From Streptomyces bacillaris (GTDB lineage: Bacteria > Actinomycetota > Actinomycetes > Streptomycetales > Streptomycetaceae): a DNA stretch of 64,000 bases. The position numbers and the translations under genes were made by a program. The notes under the pieces were generated by a model. The model was not told the DNA's origin. It ran no database searches and was given only the letters and a program-made list of their open reading frames with translations. Shown one piece after another: positions 1-7,965 of this stretch. Where the stretch lies: assembly GCF_003268675.1 (NCBI RefSeq), contig NZ_CP029378.1:5580001-5644000 (forward strand), read 5' to 3'. Position 1 is the first letter of the stretch. Each line of letters opens with the position of its first letter.

Positions 1-557
1 CCGGCCGGGTCGAACAGCGTATGATCGACTGCCCCGCGCCCTTCGGCGAGGCATCGCTCGCGGATCTGCGGGCCCGGCTCAACAGCCGGGTCGTCGGACG
101 CCGCTTCGCCGATGTCCCCCGGCTGGTGCGGGAGCTGCCGGAATCCTTCGACAGCGAGGACCGGGGAACGGTTTCCACGGTTCTCTCCACCCTCCTCGAA
201 ACCCTGGTCGAGGAGACGGAGGAGCGGCTGATCATCGGCGGCACCTCCAACCTCACCCGCTTCGGGCACGACTTCCCTGTGATGATCCGGCCGGTGCTGG
301 AAGCACTGGAGGAGCAGGTCGTCCTGCTGAAGCTGCTCGGTGAGGCCACGGACCCAGCCATGACCGTGCGGATCGGGCACGAGAACGCCCACGAGGGGCT
401 CACCTCCACGTCCGTCGTCGCGGTCGGCTACGGTTCGGGCGACGAGGCAGTCGCCAAACTCGGCGTGGTCGGACCGACCCGCATGGACTACCCCGGAACG
501 ATGGGAGCGGTACGCGCAGTGGCACGTTACGTCGGACAGATCCTGGCGGAGTCGTAA
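1..557 (+). CDS. hrcA: Heat-inducible transcription repressor HrcA, C-terminal part (5' end outside window)
   Basis: The reading frame is open to the window edge (codons from base 3), so only about the last 185 residues are present. The first ATG at base 21 is internal. The text matches the HrcA effector domain: a stretch ending GGTSNL, a conserved ENAHEGL segment, the VGYGSG loop, and the terminal block VVGPTRMDYPG followed by a MGAVRAVARYV helix. HrcA is the repressor that binds CIRCE operators in front of chaperone genes; its N-terminal helix-turn-helix lies upstream. The stop codon is followed directly by the dnaJ start, the usual actinobacterial hrcA-dnaJ operon. No CIRCE element is visible because the promoter is outside the window. 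Confidence 0.96.
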   Translation, partial: GRVEQRMIDCPAPFGEASLADLRARLNSRVVGRRFADVPRLVRELPESFDSEDRGTVSTVLSTLLETLVEETEERLIIGGTSNLTRFGHDFPVMIRPVLEALEEQVVLLKLLGEATDPAMTVRIGHENAHEGLTSTSVVAVGYGSGDEAVAKLGVVGPTRMDYPGTMGAVRAVARYVGQILAES

Positions 558-1697
558 GTGGCCACGGACTACTACGCCGTACTCGGCGTACGCCGCGACG
601 CATCGCAGGACGAGATCAAGAAGGCATTCCGTCGGCTCGCCCGCGAGCTGCACCCGGATGTCAACCCGGACCCGAAGACCCAGGAGCGGTTCAAGGAGAT
701 CAACGCCGCTTACGAGGTGCTCTCGGACCCGCAGAAGAAGCAGGTCTACGACCTCGGCGGCGACCCGCTCTCCGCCAACGGCGGTGGTGGCGGCGCGGGC
801 GGCTTCGGAGCCGGTGGCTTCGGCAACTTCTCCGACATCATGGACGCGTTCTTCGGCAACGCCGCGCAGCGCGGGCCCCGTTCGCGCACCCGGCGCGGCC
901 AGGACGCCATGATCCGCCTGGAGATCGACCTCAACGAGGCGGCCTTCGGCACCACCAAGGACATCCAGGTCGACACGGCGGTCGTCTGCAACACCTGCAG
1001 CGGCGAGGGCGCGGCCCCCGGCACCTCCGCCCAGACCTGTGACATGTGCCGCGGCCGCGGTGAGGTCTCGCAGGTCACCCGGTCCTTCCTGGGCCAGGTC
1101 ATGACCTCGCGCCCCTGCCCGCAGTGCCAGGGCTTCGGTACGGTCGTGCCGACGCCGTGCCCGGAGTGCGCCGGTGACGGCCGTATCCGCTCGCGCCGCA
1201 CGCTCACCGTCAAGATCCCCGCGGGCGTCGACAACGGCACCCGCATCCAGCTCGCCGGTGAGGGCGAGGTCGGCCCCGGCGGCGGCCCGCCCGGCGATCT
1301 GTACGTGGAGATCCACGAGGTCGCGCACCCCGTCTTCCAGCGGCGCGGCGACGATCTGCACTGCACGGTCACCATCCCGATGACCGCGGCCGCCCTCGGC
1401 ACCAAGTGTCCGCTGGAGACGCTGGACGGCCTGGAGGAGATCGACATCCGGCCCGGCACCCAGTCCGGCCAGTCGGTGCCCCTGCACGGACGCGGCATCA
1501 CGCATCTGCGCGGCGGCGGCCGGGGCGATCTGATCGTCCACGTCGAGGTGATCACCCCGAACAAGCTCGACGCCGAGCAGGAGCGGCTGCTGCGGGAGCT
1601 GGCGAAGCTCCGCGGCGAGGAGCGGCCCCTGGGCCAGTTCCAGCCAGGTCAGCAGGGCCTGTTCTCGCGGCTGAAGGACGCTTTCAACGGCCGCTGA
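558..1697 (+). CDS. dnaJ: Molecular chaperone DnaJ (Hsp40)
   Basis: Co-chaperone that delivers unfolded clients to DnaK and stimulates its ATPase. A full-length 379-residue type I DnaJ: J domain at residues 1-70 with HPD at 32-34; a Gly/Phe linker around 75-100 (GGFGAGGFGNF); a zinc domain with four Cys repeats CNTCSGEG, CDMCRGRG, CPQCQGFG and CPECAGDG; then the C-terminal substrate-binding domains. It starts at GTG immediately after the hrcA stop, so translation is probably coupled. Streptomyces usually has two dnaJ genes; the one next to hrcA is the second copy, often called dnaJ2. Expression should follow HrcA/heat control, inferred from the operon. Confidence 0.97.
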   Translation: MATDYYAVLGVRRDASQDEIKKAFRRLARELHPDVNPDPKTQERFKEINAAYEVLSDPQKKQVYDLGGDPLSANGGGGGAGGFGAGGFGNFSDIMDAFFGNAAQRGPRSRTRRGQDAMIRLEIDLNEAAFGTTKDIQVDTAVVCNTCSGEGAAPGTSAQTCDMCRGRGEVSQVTRSFLGQVMTSRPCPQCQGFGTVVPTPCPECAGDGRIRSRRTLTVKIPAGVDNGTRIQLAGEGEVGPGGGPPGDLYVEIHEVAHPVFQRRGDDLHCTVTIPMTAAALGTKCPLETLDGLEEIDIRPGTQSGQSVPLHGRGITHLRGGGRGDLIVHVEVITPNKLDAEQERLLRELAKLRGEERPLGQFQPGQQGLFSRLKDAFNGR

Positions 1698-1720
1698 GAC
1701 GTTTTCCGCCTTTCACCGCA

Positions 1721-1749
1721 CCGCCCGCCGGTCCCCGACCGGCGGGCGG
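1721..1749 (+). terminator. Hairpin terminator after dnaJ
   Basis: Perfect 13-bp GC-rich inverted repeat (arms 1721-1733 and 1737-1749, CCC loop) 23 bases after the dnaJ stop. There is no U-tract, as is common for Streptomyces terminators. Confidence 0.7.
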
Positions 1750-1829
1750 CGCTGCGTTCGGCGGGAGATCCGGTCACGCCGGACGCTGGCTGATTCGGCC
1801 CTGTGCGACGGACGTGGCACGATGCGTTC

Positions 1830-2906
1830 ATGTCCTCCGCGTTGACCGATCTCTGCCGGTATCCGATCGTGCAGGCCCCCATGGCGGGCGGCGCCTCCGG
1901 ACCTCAGCTCGCCGCCGCCGTCATCGAGGCCGGTGCGCTCGGGTTCCTGGCCGCCGGGTACAAGACGGCCGACGGGATGTACAACGAGATCAAACAGCTG
2001 CGCCGGCTCACCGGCGGCCCGTTCGGCGTCAACCTCTTCATGCCGCAGTCCGCCCTCGCGGACCCCAGTGCCGTCGAGGTCTACCGCCACCAACTGGCCG
2101 GTGAGGCCGCCTGGTACGAGACCCCGCTCGGTGACCCCGACAGCAGCGCCGGTGACGACGGGTACGAGGCCAAGGTCGCCATCCTGCTGGAGGACCCCGT
2201 TCCGGTGGTCTCCTTCACCTTCGGCTGCCCCACCCGCGACACGCTGGACGCCTTCGCCGAGGCGGGGACGTACACCGTCGTGACCGTCACCTCCGCCGAG
2301 GAGGCCCAGGCAGCCCAGTGGGCCGGTGCCGACGCCGTCTGCGTCCAGGGCATCGAGGCGGGCGGCCACCAGTCCACCCACCGCGACGACCCGCAGGCCG
2401 ACCACACCGGCACCGGGCTGCTCACCCTCGTCACCCAGGTCCGCGAGACCGTCCAGCTGCCGATCGTCGCCGCGGGCGGCCTGATGCGCGGCGGCCAGAT
2501 CGCCGCCGTCCTCGCGGCCGGGGCCGACGCCGCCCAGCTCGGCACCGCCTTCCTCGTCTGCCCCGAGTCCGGCGCCCACCTGCTCCACAAGCAGGCCCTG
2601 ACCAACCCGCTCTTCGTCCGCACCGAGCTGACCCGCGCCTTCTCCGGGCGGCCCGCGCGCGGCCTGGTCAACCGGTTCATCCGCGAGCACGGCCCGTACG
2701 CCCCCGCCGCCTACCCCCAGGTCCACTACCTGACCACCGGGCTCCGCCAGGCCGCCGCCAAGGCCGGGGACGCCCAGGGCATGGCCCTGTGGGCCGGGCA
2801 GGGCCACCGCATGGCCCGCGAACTGCCCGTGGCCGAGCTGGTCGAGCTGCTCGCCACCGAGCTGGAGGCCGCCCGCACGGCCCTGACTGTGAGGAGCCCG
2901 CAGTGA
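1830..2906 (+). CDS. Nitronate monooxygenase family flavoprotein
   Basis: FMN-dependent enzyme of the 2-nitropropane dioxygenase/nitronate monooxygenase family, which oxidises alkyl nitronates such as propionate-3-nitronate. It is a TIM barrel beginning QAPMAGGASGP, with the family pattern CVQGIEAGGHQSTH near residue 175 (catalytic-type His) and the phosphate-binding stretch AAGGLMRGGQIAAVLAAGADAA split over the next strand. About 358 residues, the normal size. The ATG at 1830 is preferred over a GTG at 1803 because the homologous region starts there. A -10-like CACGAT ends six bases before it, which suggests a leaderless message. It overlaps the next gene by GTGA, so it is co-translated with rsmE. 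Confidence 0.9.
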   Translation: MSSALTDLCRYPIVQAPMAGGASGPQLAAAVIEAGALGFLAAGYKTADGMYNEIKQLRRLTGGPFGVNLFMPQSALADPSAVEVYRHQLAGEAAWYETPLGDPDSSAGDDGYEAKVAILLEDPVPVVSFTFGCPTRDTLDAFAEAGTYTVVTVTSAEEAQAAQWAGADAVCVQGIEAGGHQSTHRDDPQADHTGTGLLTLVTQVRETVQLPIVAAGGLMRGGQIAAVLAAGADAAQLGTAFLVCPESGAHLLHKQALTNPLFVRTELTRAFSGRPARGLVNRFIREHGPYAPAAYPQVHYLTTGLRQAAAKAGDAQGMALWAGQGHRMARELPVAELVELLATELEAARTALTVRSPQ

Positions 2907-3649
2907 CGGCACCGGTCTTCGTCGTCGAACGGATGCCCACCGGACCGGAGTTCGTGCTCGACGGCCCCGAGGGGCGGCACGCCGTGTCGGTCCGGCGGCT
3001 GGAGCCCGGTGAGGACGTCGTCCTCACCGACGGGCTCGGCCACTGGGCGGAGGGCGTGGTCCGCTCCGCCGAGGGCAAGGACCGGCTGACGGTCACCGGC
3101 ATCGGGACCGTCCACGAGGAGCCGGAGCCCGCGCCCCGGATCACCGTCGTCCAGGCGCTCCCCAAGGGGGACCGGGGCGAGCTGGCCGTGGAGACCATGA
3201 CCGAGACCGGCGTCGACGCGATCGTGCCGTGGCAGGCCGCCCGCTGCATCACCCAGTGGAAGGGCGACCGGGGCGCGAAGTCCCTGGCGAAGTGGCGCAG
3301 TACGGCCCGGGAGGCGGGCAAGCAGTCCCGCCGCGTCCGCTTCCCCGAGGTGGCCGGGGCCATGACGACCAAGCAGGTCGCCGCGCTGCTGGCCGGTGCC
3401 GACTTCGCCGGGGTCCTGCACGAGGACCGCGACCACGACAGCACCCCCCTCGCCACCGCCGAACTCCCCGCCACCGGCAGCATCGTGCTCGTCGTCGGCC
3501 CCGAGGGCGGGGTCTCCCCGCAGGAGCTGACCGCCTTCGCCGAGGCGGGCGCCCGCCCGTACCGGCTGGGGCGCAGCGTGCTCCGTACGTCCACGGCGGG
3601 CACGGCCGCGGCCGCCCTGCTGCTGGGGCGCACGGGGCGCTGGGGCTGA
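2903..3649 (+). CDS. rsmE: 16S rRNA (uracil-1498-N3)-methyltransferase RsmE
   Basis: SPOUT-class methyltransferase that methylates U1498 of 16S rRNA in the assembled 30S subunit. 248 residues. The N-terminal PUA-like RNA-binding domain (about 1-75) carries HAVSVRRLEPGE. The catalytic knot carries KGDRGELAVETMTETGVD, and the C-terminal SAM-binding signature is VVGPEGG then GRSVLRTSTAGTAA. The GTG start overlaps the upstream stop by four bases, giving an operon with the nitronate monooxygenase, a pairing common in Streptomyces although the two functions are unrelated. No oddities in the active-site motifs. Confidence 0.93.
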   Translation: MTAPVFVVERMPTGPEFVLDGPEGRHAVSVRRLEPGEDVVLTDGLGHWAEGVVRSAEGKDRLTVTGIGTVHEEPEPAPRITVVQALPKGDRGELAVETMTETGVDAIVPWQAARCITQWKGDRGAKSLAKWRSTAREAGKQSRRVRFPEVAGAMTTKQVAALLAGADFAGVLHEDRDHDSTPLATAELPATGSIVLVVGPEGGVSPQELTAFAEAGARPYRLGRSVLRTSTAGTAAAALLLGRTGRWG

Positions 3650-3656
3650 GCACGGT

Positions 3657-3678
3657 CCGGTGCCGTACCGGGCACCGG
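3657..3678 (+). terminator. Possible terminator after rsmE
   Basis: 8-bp inverted repeat (CCGGTGCC / GGCACCGG) with a 6-base loop, eight bases after the rsmE stop. It is short, so support is moderate. Confidence 0.4.
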
Positions 3679-3762
3679 GGCGTGCGGGGCGCCGGGGGTG
3701 AACACAGCCCGGAGTCGTACGGGGCACTGGTGCCGGACCGAAGCCGAGGGTCCGGGCCGAAC

Positions 3763-3794
3763 GCCGCCCGGCCGCCCGGCCGCCCGGCCGCCCG
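3763..3794. repeat. Tandem octamer GCCGCCCG x4
   Basis: Four perfect head-to-tail copies of GCCGCCCG in the spacer between rsmE and the HIT gene. No coding sense. Likely slippage-prone low-complexity DNA. Confidence 0.8.
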
Positions 3795-3851
3795 GCACGA
3801 AGGCTTAGCATGAGCCGTACTGATCATCAGCGAGCGAGGAGGCCCGGCGCC

Positions 3852-4211
3852 ATGGCGGGAGAGCCGCAGACCGACTGCCTGTTCTGCAAGATCGTCTCGG
3901 GAGACATCCCGGCGACCATCGTCCGGGAGAGCGACACCACCGTGGCCTTCCGCGACATCAACCCGCAGGCCCCGACCCACGTCCTGGTCATCCCCAAGGT
4001 CCACTACCCGGACGCCGCCTCGCTGGCCGCCGCCGAACCGCAGGTCGCCGCCGACGTGCTGACCGAGGCCGGGGCGGTCGCCGCCGACGAGAAGATCGAC
4101 TCCACCGGCTACCGGATCATCTTCAACACCGGCTCCGGCGCAGGCCAGACCGTCTTCCACGCGCACGCCCACGTCCTGGGCGGCCGCGGCCTCCAGTGGC
4201 CGCCCGGATAA
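3852..4211 (+). CDS. Histidine triad (HIT) family hydrolase
   Basis: Small HINT/HIT-type nucleoside phosphoramidase or nucleotidyl hydrolase, 119 residues. The N-terminal zinc-type CLFCKIVSGDIPA motif and the C-terminal triad HAHAHVLGG identify the HINT branch. These enzymes hydrolyse AMP-lysine or other aminoacyl-adenylate adducts; the in vivo substrate here is unknown. The ATG at 3852 is chosen because a GAGGAGG ribosome-binding site sits about nine bases upstream, whereas the upstream in-frame ATG at 3810 has none. The rnz gene follows after 37 bases on the same strand and may be co-transcribed. Confidence 0.92.
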   Translation: MAGEPQTDCLFCKIVSGDIPATIVRESDTTVAFRDINPQAPTHVLVIPKVHYPDAASLAAAEPQVAADVLTEAGAVAADEKIDSTGYRIIFNTGSGAGQTVFHAHAHVLGGRGLQWPPG

Positions 4212-4248
4212 CCCTTCCCGTACAGCAGTAGCGCAGGAGCGTTTCCCC

Positions 4249-5160
4249 ATGTCCGTACGCGAGCTGGTGGTGCTCGGCACCGCCAGCCAGGTCCCCACCC
4301 GGCACCGCAACCACAACGGCTATCTGCTGCGCTGGGACGGCCAGGGCATCCTCTTCGACCCCGGCGAGGGCACCCAGCGCCAGATGCTGCGGGCCGGGGT
4401 CGCCGCGCACGACATCGACCGGATCTGCGTCACCCACTTCCACGGCGACCACTCCCTCGGGCTCGCCGGGGTGATCCAGCGCATCAACCTGGACCAGGTG
4501 CCGCACCCCGTCACCGCCCACTACCCGGCGAGCGGGCAGCACTTCTTCGACCGGCTGCGGTACGCCACCGCCTACCGCGAGACCGTCGAGCTGGCCGAGG
4601 CCCCGGTCGCCGGAACAGGCGGGGTCCTCGCCACCACCCCCACGTACACCCTGGACAGCCACAAGCTCTCGCACCCCGTCGAGTCGTACGGCTACCGCCT
4701 CACCGAGCCCGACAGCCGCCGGATGCTGCCCGCCCTCCTCAAGGAGCACGGCATCAGCGGGCCGGACGTCGGCCGTCTCCAGCGCGAGGGCGCCCTCGGC
4801 GGCGTCACCCTGGAGCAGGTCTCCGAGCACCGGCGCGGGCAGCGGTTCGCGTTCGTCATGGACACCCGGCTCTGCGACGGGGTGTACGCGCTCGCGGAGG
4901 GGTGCGACATGCTCACCATCGAGTCGACCTTCCTCGACGAGGACGAGAAGCTCGCCACCGACCACGGCCACCTCACCGCGGGCCAGGCCGCCCGGGTGGC
5001 GAAGGAGTCCGGCGTACGCCATCTGGTGCTGACCCACTTCTCGCAGCGCTACAGCGACCCCGAACTCTTCGAGACCCAGGCCCGCGCCGCCGGGTTCGAC
5101 GGCGAACTCACCGTCGCGCAGGACCTGATCAGAGTCCCGCTCCCGCCCCGGCGCCACTGA
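4249..5160 (+). CDS. rnz: Ribonuclease Z (tRNA 3'-endonuclease)
   Basis: Metallo-beta-lactamase-fold endonuclease that removes 3' trailers from tRNA precursors. 303 residues, the short-form size. Visible motifs: GTASQVPT at the N-terminus, the zinc ligand motif HFHGDHSLG near residue 63, an Asp in VMDTRLCDG, and the late metal ligands in DHGHLTAGQAA and LTHFSQRY. The FDPGEGTQRQ strand is typical of RNase Z and excludes other lactamase-fold hydrolases. It sits between the HIT gene and the adenine deaminase on the same strand. Confidence 0.94.
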   Translation: MSVRELVVLGTASQVPTRHRNHNGYLLRWDGQGILFDPGEGTQRQMLRAGVAAHDIDRICVTHFHGDHSLGLAGVIQRINLDQVPHPVTAHYPASGQHFFDRLRYATAYRETVELAEAPVAGTGGVLATTPTYTLDSHKLSHPVESYGYRLTEPDSRRMLPALLKEHGISGPDVGRLQREGALGGVTLEQVSEHRRGQRFAFVMDTRLCDGVYALAEGCDMLTIESTFLDEDEKLATDHGHLTAGQAARVAKESGVRHLVLTHFSQRYSDPELFETQARAAGFDGELTVAQDLIRVPLPPRRH

Positions 5161-5204
5161 ACCACCGCAGTCCGAAAAAGCCGCACCACCGTTTGCGAGA
5201 CACC

Positions 5205-6197
5205 GTGCACCTCCCCAAGGCCGAACTCCACCTCCACATCGAAGGCACCCTCGAACCCGAACTCGCCTTCGCCCTCGCGGAGCGCAACGGGGTGACCCTG
5301 CCGTACGCCACCACCGACGAGCTGCGCCGGGCGTATCAGTTCGAGGACCTTCAGTCCTTCCTGGACCTCTACTACGCGCTGATGGCCGTGCTGCGGACGG
5401 AGGAGGACTTCACCGAACTCGCCGACGCCTACCTCGCCCGCGCAGCCGCCCAGGGCGTCCGGCACGCCGAGATCTTCTTCGACCCGCAGGCCCACACCGC
5501 CCGGGGCGTCCCCATCGGCACGGTCATCGAGGGACTGGGCCGGGCGCTGGAGCGCAGCGAGGAGACCCACGGCATCTCCACCCAGCTCATCCTGTGTTTC
5601 CTCCGCGACCTCTCCGCCGAGGCCGCCCTCGGCACCCTGGACGCCGCCCGCCCCTACCTCCACCGGATCAGCGCGATCGGCCTGGACTCCGCCGAGGTCG
5701 GCCACCCGCCCGCCAAGTTCCGCGAGGTGTACGAGGCGGCCACCGCCCTCGGTCTGCGCAAGGTGGCCCACGCGGGGGAGGAGGGGCCGCCGGAGTACAT
5801 CCGGGAGGCGCTGGACATTCTCGGCGTGGAGCGGATCGACCACGGGCTGCGCTGCATGGAGGACCCGGAGCTGGTGGCGCGGCTGGTCGCGGACCGGGTG
5901 CCGCTGACGCTCTGCCCGCTCTCCAACGTACGGCTGCGCACGGTCGACACGCTCAAGGACCACCCGCTGCCGGAGATGATGGCGGCGGGGCTCCTCTGCA
6001 CGGTCAACTCCGACGACCCCGCCTACTTCGGCGGGTACGCGGGCGACAACTTCGACGCCGTACGGGACGCGCTCGCCCTGGACCCCGAGCAGCTGCGCAC
6101 CCTGGCCCGCAACTCCTTCGAGGCGGCCTTCCTCGACCACGACGAGGAGCGCCGGGCGCGCTATCTGTCCGAGGTCGAGGCGTACGCGTTCGACTGA
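5205..6197 (+). CDS. Adenine deaminase-type member of the adenosine deaminase family
   Basis: Zinc amidohydrolase of purine salvage. Metal and catalytic motifs are all present: HLHIEG near the N-terminus, HAGEE around residue 190 (His-Glu pair), ERIDHG, and NSDDPAYFGGY near the C-terminus. Such proteins are often labelled adenosine deaminase. Here the EGTLEPEL context, the FDPQAHT segment, DSAEVGHPP and especially SDDPAYFGGY are the pattern of the bacterial/fungal adenine deaminases (Aah1/PA0148 type), so hypoxanthine formation from free adenine is the better guess. GTG at 5205 is used; a TTG four codons upstream is an alternative. The last 37 bases overlap the convergent MFS gene. Confidence 0.88.
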   Translation: MHLPKAELHLHIEGTLEPELAFALAERNGVTLPYATTDELRRAYQFEDLQSFLDLYYALMAVLRTEEDFTELADAYLARAAAQGVRHAEIFFDPQAHTARGVPIGTVIEGLGRALERSEETHGISTQLILCFLRDLSAEAALGTLDAARPYLHRISAIGLDSAEVGHPPAKFREVYEAATALGLRKVAHAGEEGPPEYIREALDILGVERIDHGLRCMEDPELVARLVADRVPLTLCPLSNVRLRTVDTLKDHPLPEMMAAGLLCTVNSDDPAYFGGYAGDNFDAVRDALALDPEQLRTLARNSFEAAFLDHDEERRARYLSEVEAYAFD

Positions 6198-7513
6198 CCG
6201 GGCCCGCCGTCCGGACCGGCCGTCCGGATCGCGCTGCGCACCAGCCGCCTGCGCCGTACGCGGAGTTCGGTGACGGGCTGCTCCGGTGAGCCCAGCTTCG
6301 GCACCGCACCGGAGAGGCTGCCGGTGGTGGCGGCCAGCAGCGCGGCCGGGGCACCACCGCGGCGGCGGACCGAGCCGGGCACCAGCGGGCGGCCACCGGT
6401 GTGCAGCGCCACGGCGGTCACGGGCGCGGCGACCAGGAGGGTGGCCGCGCCCAGGACCAGCCCCATCGCCGGATAGCCGGCCTCCTCGGAGAGCACGCTG
6501 CCCAGGAGCGGGCCGCAGGCGACGCCCACGGAGGAGGCCGAGCCCGCCAGGACCGCCCAGCGGCCCCGTACGTCCAGGGAGGCGGCCAGACCGATCAGAT
6601 AGGAGAGGACCACCGGGTAGACGGTGTTCCACAGGATCTCGCCGGTCGCGAACGAGGTGAGGTCCCGGGCCGAGGAGCTGAGCACGATGCTCCCCGAGAT
6701 GATCACGGTCCCGAGCCCGATCGGCACCGCCCGGCCCACGCGCGCCCCCAGCACCCCGGCGCCCATCACGCCCAGCAGCCCCGCGCCGAGGGCGGCGGCG
6801 AAGACCGCGCCGACGGTCACCTCGGTCAGCCCCGCCTGCGTGATGCCGATGCGGCTGCTGACGCCCCACAGCGCGTTCTGCGCCATGGACCAGACGAGCA
6901 TCCCGCCCGCCAGGACGAGACCGGAACGGCGGTGCGGCAGCCGGCCGGTGAGCGGGGAGGCGGACTCCTCGGGGGCCGTGGGGCCGTTCAGCCGTGCGGT
7001 CGCGGGCCAGACGAGCAGGGCCACCAGCGCGACCGCGGCGAAGGGGAGCCGGTGGCCGCCGCCGAGGTGGGGGATCGTCAGATAGAGGGCGCCCGCCGTC
7101 GCGGAGACCGTGAGCAGCCCGAGCGAGGACGTCCGGTGCGGGTCGCGCTGGGCGGCGATCCCGGCCGCCGCGACCGCCGTCGCCGCCCCCGAGCCGAAGC
7201 CGCCGACCACCACGGAGAGCACCACCAGCGGTACGGACCCGGCCAGCGCGGCGGAGCCGTACCCCAGGGCGGCCAGCACCAGCCCGATCCGGGCCGGGGT
7301 GCGGGACCCGTACCGTTCGACCCGCCCCGCCAGCGTGAACCCGGCGCTCGCCGAACTCAGCAGCAGGGCACTGCCGACCAGTCCCGCCTGCGCGGCAGTC
7401 AGCCCGAGATGGGCGCTGAGCCGGCCGACGATGGTGGGGAGCAGGTAGGAGGCGAGGTAGCCGGCCGTGAAGACGGCTACGACGGGCCACGCGGTGCGCG
7501 GGCGCGAGGACAT
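6161..7513 (-). CDS. MFS transporter
   Basis: Major facilitator superfamily permease of 450 residues with about 12 hydrophobic helices, first helix PVVAVFTAGYLASYLLP. An Arg-rich loop RVERYGSRTPARIG between helices 2 and 3 fits the MFS motif-A position. Substrate cannot be told; the general shape resembles drug/metabolite exporters. ATG 7513 is preferred over ATG 7531 because AGGAA lies seven bases before it. The 3' end overlaps the adenine deaminase gene by 37 bases, so mRNAs from the two convergent genes would be mutually antisense. A possible link to nucleobase export is only suggested by position. Confidence 0.85.
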   Translation of the reverse strand: MSSRPRTAWPVVAVFTAGYLASYLLPTIVGRLSAHLGLTAAQAGLVGSALLLSSASAGFTLAGRVERYGSRTPARIGLVLAALGYGSAALAGSVPLVVLSVVVGGFGSGAATAVAAAGIAAQRDPHRTSSLGLLTVSATAGALYLTIPHLGGGHRLPFAAVALVALLVWPATARLNGPTAPEESASPLTGRLPHRRSGLVLAGGMLVWSMAQNALWGVSSRIGITQAGLTEVTVGAVFAAALGAGLLGVMGAGVLGARVGRAVPIGLGTVIISGSIVLSSSARDLTSFATGEILWNTVYPVVLSYLIGLAASLDVRGRWAVLAGSASSVGVACGPLLGSVLSEEAGYPAMGLVLGAATLLVAAPVTAVALHTGGRPLVPGSVRRRGGAPAALLAATTGSLSGAVPKLGSPEQPVTELRVRRRRLVRSAIRTAGPDGGPGQSNAYASTSDR

Positions 7514-7533
7514 GGGCGTTCCTGGAGACATGC

Positions 7534-7700
7534 CTGAGCAGGCAGGGGGAGGGGAGGGGGTGGAGCGACGCGCGCAGGGCAGGGCGAGGCAGGGCGGAGC
7601 GGAGCCGAGCGATGCCGACGCGCGGGAAGGGAAGGCAGGGGGAAGACAGAGGGAAGGCAGGGGAAACGCAGTGAAATACGGGGAGATGCGAGAAGTGCGG
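7534..7700. other. Purine-rich G-run tract in the 452-base spacer 7514-7965
   Basis: The divergent spacer between the MFS gene and the sugar kinase has no convincing gene. Its MFS-proximal half is an almost pure purine tract on the + strand, with G runs at 7545-7560 and repeated GGCAGGG/GGGAAGGCAGG units. It could form G-quadruplex or triplex DNA. The MFS 5' UTR would be the pyrimidine-rich complement. The kinase-proximal half has two copies of GTTTATGCA (separate entry). Confidence 0.6.
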
Positions 7701-7801
7701 CTCTCGTCGGGCAACGTCCCCGAAGGTGCTCGCGGGGCAATTTGTATCAAGCGCCCCCAGCCCACCGAAAGCCGCCTCGCTGTGATCTGGGCCACTTATG
7801 C

Positions 7802-7843
7802 GTTTATGCACTCGGAAGCCGGGTAGAGGCGCATGTTTATGCA
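7802..7843. promoter_or_regulatory. Direct repeat GTTTATGCA, two copies 33 bp apart
   Basis: Copies at 7802-7810 and 7835-7843 lie on one DNA face (about three helical turns apart) upstream of the sugar kinase and MFS genes. They are unusually AT-rich for this spacer. A regulator-binding role is inferred only. Confidence 0.35.
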
Positions 7844-7965
7844 GGTCAGCGCCGCCCGTAGGGCAGCCCCGCATCGGCGGGGGAGGCTCCACCCCGATGC
7901 CCGAATCGGGCAGACTGGCCGGATCTCACACTGTCCAGATCTGCCGCACGGCCGGGGAGCGCACG

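Noticed and set aside
5049..7892. Very long open frame on the - strand across the adenine deaminase and MFS genes
   Set aside because: Arg/Gly/Pro-rich shadow frame caused by high GC; the real genes here have clear motifs in other frames.
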